Assembly (NCBI GenBank): GCA_029762755.1
Contig: JARVGH010000002.1
Location: forward strand, 1-64,000
Direction: 5' to 3'
Origin: Candidatus Bathyarchaeum tardum
GTDB taxonomy: Archaea; Thermoproteota; Bathyarchaeia; Bathyarchaeales; Bathyarchaeaceae
Length of the DNA stretch: 64,000 nucleotides
The notes beneath the pieces are model-generated. The model was given only the letters and a program-made list of their open reading frames with translations, did not search any database and was not told where the DNA came from. Below are positions 61,831-64,000 of the stretch, one piece after another. Made by a program: the position numbers and the translations under genes. Numbering within the stretch: the first letter of the stretch is position 1; the number at the start of each line of letters is the position of its first letter.

Positions 61831-62169
61831 TTATGTTTCGATTGCCTGTAACGTAGCATCTGCAACTTTTGTTCCGGGTTCAATTGGCGCCATCTTAATA
61901 TTATGCTGTTTTAGCAGTTCAGACGCTCCAAATCCTACTTGGTTTGCAACTACTATGTTAACGCCATTATCAACCAACATTTTAACTGCAATGGGTCCTG
62001 CCCCGTGATGAAAATCAGCTGTAGAATTTTCTAGAACTTGTATGGTTGTTATCTGACCGTTTTCAATGTCTAAGAGAGTAAATGTTTTGGCTCTACCAAA
62101 AACGTCTGAAACTGTGTCGTCTAAACCTTTTTTGTTGTTGGTTGCAACTGCCACTCTGATTTTTTCCAA
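61831..62169 (-). CDS. NifX/NifB-type dinitrogenase cofactor-binding domain protein
   Basis: About 112 residues from TTG 62169, which has GGAGGTGA seven bases upstream; the frame opens earlier but that part is non-coding. It shows VAVATNNKKGLDDTVSDVFGRAKTFT at the start, then STADFHHGAGPIAVKMLVDNGV and the GFGASELL segment, the NifX-like fold that binds Fe-S or metallocluster precursors. Without nif genes nearby it is probably a general Fe-S/metal carrier. It is on the same strand as, and downstream of, the DUF5320 gene. Confidence 0.85.
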   Translation of the reverse strand: MEKIRVAVATNNKKGLDDTVSDVFGRAKTFTLLDIENGQITTIQVLENSTADFHHGAGPIAVKMLVDNGVNIVVANQVGFGASELLKQHNIKMAPIEPGTKVADATLQAIET

Positions 62170-62220
62170 AAAAAATTCACCTCCCCCTGTCATTACAATA
62201 TTTTTTGGTTTTTTGATTGG

Positions 62221-62601
62221 TTATTTTTCCAGTTTGGCTTTCAGGTCTTCAATTCTGGCTTTGATGCCACCCATTTCTTGGTCAAGATCTGCTTTTTCTG
62301 CTTCCAAATTTTGTTGGTAATTTTCTAAAGCTGCGATTTCTTGTTCGGGTGACTGTGGTTGCGGCATCGACTGATTTACTGGGACTGAAACTGGTTGAAC
62401 TACTGGTGCGGGGTATACGAATCGACCTCTACCGAAGCCTCGTCGCCATCCTCTACCATATCCTCGTCCTCTGCCCAATCCTCTTCCGTATCCACCTGCT
62501 GGATTCGCATATCCTGGTAAAGAATATCCTGCACAGTATCCTGCGCCTCTTCCAGTCATGGGTCCTGCACCTTCTGGTCCTGTTCTATCTCCTCTTGGCA
62601 T
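62221..62601 (-). CDS. DUF5320 family Gly/Arg-rich protein
   Basis: 126 residues. The N-terminus MPRGDRTGPEGAGPMTGRGA and the Gly/Arg/Tyr-rich stretch that follows are typical of DUF5320 proteins linked to NifX-like genes. The C-terminal third is a coiled coil (EIAALENYQQNLEAEKADLDQEM). Ribosome site GAGGTGA lies just upstream. It is divergent from the DUF134 gene, with a palindromic site between, so the DUF134 protein probably represses this unit. Confidence 0.8.
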   Translation of the reverse strand: MPRGDRTGPEGAGPMTGRGAGYCAGYSLPGYANPAGGYGRGLGRGRGYGRGWRRGFGRGRFVYPAPVVQPVSVPVNQSMPQPQSPEQEIAALENYQQNLEAEKADLDQEMGGIKARIEDLKAKLEK

Positions 62602-62617
62602 TTTTTCACCTCTATTT

Positions 62618-62631
62618 TGTGCATATGCACA
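62618..62631. promoter_or_regulatory. palindromic operator TGTGCATATGCACA
   Basis: A perfect 14-bp palindrome in the divergent gap between the DUF5320 gene (62601) and the DUF134 gene (62690). A half-site TGCACA lies at 62651-62656, overlapping the TATA-like AAAATATATAAG (62656-62667) of the DUF134 gene, so autoregulation is plausible. Confidence 0.65.
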
Positions 62632-62689
62632 TTTTATAATTATTTGTTAATGCACAAAAATATATAAGTGTTCCGTAACATCATAACTA

Positions 62690-63007
62690 ATGATAACAAT
62701 GTCATACGGACGACGACATAGACGAGGGCGACGAGGAAGACTCCCCAAACCAGTAACCATACCTAATCCAACAAAAGTACGAAACTTCATTCCCCACCCA
62801 ATAACAACTGGAACCACAATCACAATCGAACCAGCAGAATTAGAAGCCATGCGCCTAGTAGACCTTGAAGATTTATCCCAAGAAGAAGCAGGCGACAAAA
62901 TGGGCGTTTCTCGTGGCACAATTTGGCGGCTAGTTAAAAATGCACGAAAAAAAGTAGCTCAGGCCTTAACAGAAGGAAGACCTTTAGCAGTAACAAATAA
63001 TTTGTAA
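62690..63007 (+). CDS. DUF134 family HTH regulator
   Basis: 105 residues. An Arg-rich N-terminus (YGRRHRRGRRGRLP), then a helix-turn-helix with AMRLVDLEDLSQEEAGDKMGVSRGTIWRLVKNARKKVAQAL. DUF134 proteins are sigma-like HTH regulators that sit beside NifX-like/DUF5320 genes. ATG 62690 or 62699. The palindrome upstream fits self-repression and control of the divergent unit. Confidence 0.85.
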   Translation: MITMSYGRRHRRGRRGRLPKPVTIPNPTKVRNFIPHPITTGTTITIEPAELEAMRLVDLEDLSQEEAGDKMGVSRGTIWRLVKNARKKVAQALTEGRPLAVTNNL

Positions 63008-63029
63008 AAGAAAAAACCTTCATTCTGAA

Positions 63030-64000
63030 TTATGGTGGTCCATAAAGCAGAACTGAATCGATTTCCCAGCTGTCTTGAATTGGGTCGATAGTTTCTATGG
63101 ATCCCAAAAATCGCAATGTAACTATGTTTTGTGTTATGGTTCGTGTCATGTTGTTCCATTGATTTTGCATTAGGTTGCTGGATAATAGTTCCCATGTTCC
63201 TTCGTTCCAAATGTAAACCTCAAGTGGTTCTGCAGTTGTTGAACCCATGTAAATACAAATTTGTTCATAATTGTTGCTAATATCGACATCCGTGAATTGG
63301 ACTTCTATGTCTATTTCATAATTTATTTCTGTTGAACTGCAATTTGTTATTATACAATCAATATTCCAGCTAGATTGTGTTGCGTCATTTGGTTTGTCTT
63401 CATCTCGAATGTTAATAGTGTATGTTGGTCCATTCATGAGTAATGTAGTGAAATTATTCCAACCATCAGAACTTAATACCCCTAGACTCTGCCAAGTTTC
63501 TCCATTCCATTCGTAAGCTACCAGATTTTCTTCATCTTGACTGGCTGTTTCAACATAAATGCAAACCTGTTTTGTGGTTTCATCGTAATCAACATTTGTC
63601 CACTGATATTCAAAATCCAACTTGTAATCATCAAGAACTGTTTCAGGATAAATTACAATAGTTGTTGCTGTCCAGTATGATTTTTTTATCTTAAAATCGT
63701 GCGGATCATCAAAATCTGCAGTAAATTCGCGAGTAGCTGCTCCAATTGCACATGCTGTCCCCTTTTTTGAAGAGCTGTATGTTTCTCGATTGTCTTGGTA
63801 TTCACTAGGATAATCTGTTGCTATGTTGCCTTTGTCAGACCCAAAAAATGTGAACCATAAATATGGATTATAACCACCTGATGGAGTAAGTCCATTTGAA
63901 TCAGGGTCATTGCTGTTACCACTTGCTTCTGGAGATGCTTCTGGAGGCGTGATGTAGGGATCATTGGCATTTTGTATTGCATATGAAATATGTGTTGATT
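63030..64000 (-). CDS. secreted repeat protein, partial at the window edge
   Basis: The minus-strand frame ends at 63030 (YGPP) and remains open to the window's last base, beyond the TTG at 63620, so the N-terminus lies outside. Two similar C-terminal modules of about 95 residues carry 'V(D/C)(Y/I)(D/E)...ICIY(V/M)', a Trp-rich WNxxxW and 'W(N/E)ID(C/S)', like galactose-binding or lectin-like beta-sandwiches. The upstream part (A/T-like, with a DPYITPPEASPEASG linker and FFGSDKGN) looks extracellular. Function unknown. Confidence 0.65.
   Translation of the reverse strand, partial: STHISYAIQNANDPYITPPEASPEASGNSNDPDSNGLTPSGGYNPYLWFTFFGSDKGNIATDYPSEYQDNRETYSSSKKGTACAIGAATREFTADFDDPHDFKIKKSYWTATTIVIYPETVLDDYKLDFEYQWTNVDYDETTKQVCIYVETASQDEENLVAYEWNGETWQSLGVLSSDGWNNFTTLLMNGPTYTINIRDEDKPNDATQSSWNIDCIITNCSSTEINYEIDIEVQFTDVDISNNYEQICIYMGSTTAEPLEVYIWNEGTWELLSSNLMQNQWNNMTRTITQNIVTLRFLGSIETIDPIQDSWEIDSVLLYGPP

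Overview
This window is archaeal. The evidence is a TFB-type transcription factor (16277-17182), archaeal DnaG primase, pelota, archaeal-type aminoacyl-tRNA synthetases (PheST, TrpRS, TyrRS), type II methionine aminopeptidase, an AK6-type adenylate kinase, a CdvB/ESCRT-III-like protein, an intron-bearing tRNA gene and archaeal TATA boxes. ESCRT-III together with N-epsilon-acetyl-beta-lysine synthesis, AT-rich mesophile-like DNA and secreted proteins ending in an 'IPEFxSW' helix tail suggests a Bathyarchaeia (MCG)-like TACK lineage. That placement is inference, not proof.

Layout. 1-9140: accessory, cell-surface region. It holds two and a half tandem secreted proteins with PEF-type C-terminal tails, a Kelch protein with the same tail, broken genes and several small ORFs missed by length cut-offs. 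9222-19835: core and regulatory genes (AK6, CdvB-like, sugar-phosphate synthase/phosphatase pair, ArsR-like regulator, a membrane protein ending in an ATP-cone-like domain, TFB, ablBA, a Nudix hydrolase). 19973-23421: a compact operon of a RecA-like protein lacking Walker motifs, a small helical protein and a degenerate family B DNA polymerase. 23795-26323 and 40222-42798 encode two paralogous secreted PQQ-type beta-propellers. Their downstream non-coding DNA is also similar. 26575-33796: an unassigned GC-rich structured RNA, pheT-pheS, trpS, map and DUF1512. 33976-40000: 5S rRNA, an intron-containing tRNA, tRNA-Pro, HtrA, a DUF3800 gene and a perfect 41-bp direct repeat. 43042-46664: a small membrane/Xre module, tyrS, a TOPRIM protein and dnaG (apparent frameshift near its start). 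46951-52361: Cys-rich small proteins, an M48 protease, nitroreductase and a surface repeat protein. 52925-57904: a signalling cluster (TrmB-like/CBS regulator, PAS histidine kinase, two receivers). 58205-64000: pelota, nucleotidyltransferase, CutA, RNase HII, a NifX-like/DUF5320/DUF134 group with a palindromic operator, and a secreted protein running off the end.

How the genes work together. Translation and tRNA charging (PheRS, TrpRS, TyrRS, pelota, tRNAs, 5S) sit with replication and repair (DnaG, RNase HII, degenerate PolB/RecA). Two osmolyte routes may coexist: acetyl-beta-lysine (ablAB) and a sucrose-like glycoside (GT4 plus SPP-type HAD). The strongest candidates for something under-described are the degenerate PolB/RecA operon, the conserved non-coding element behind both propeller genes, the unassigned structured RNA, and the receiver with Glu at its phosphorylation site. 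Boundaries, families and RNA folds were read by eye; no database or folding program was run.
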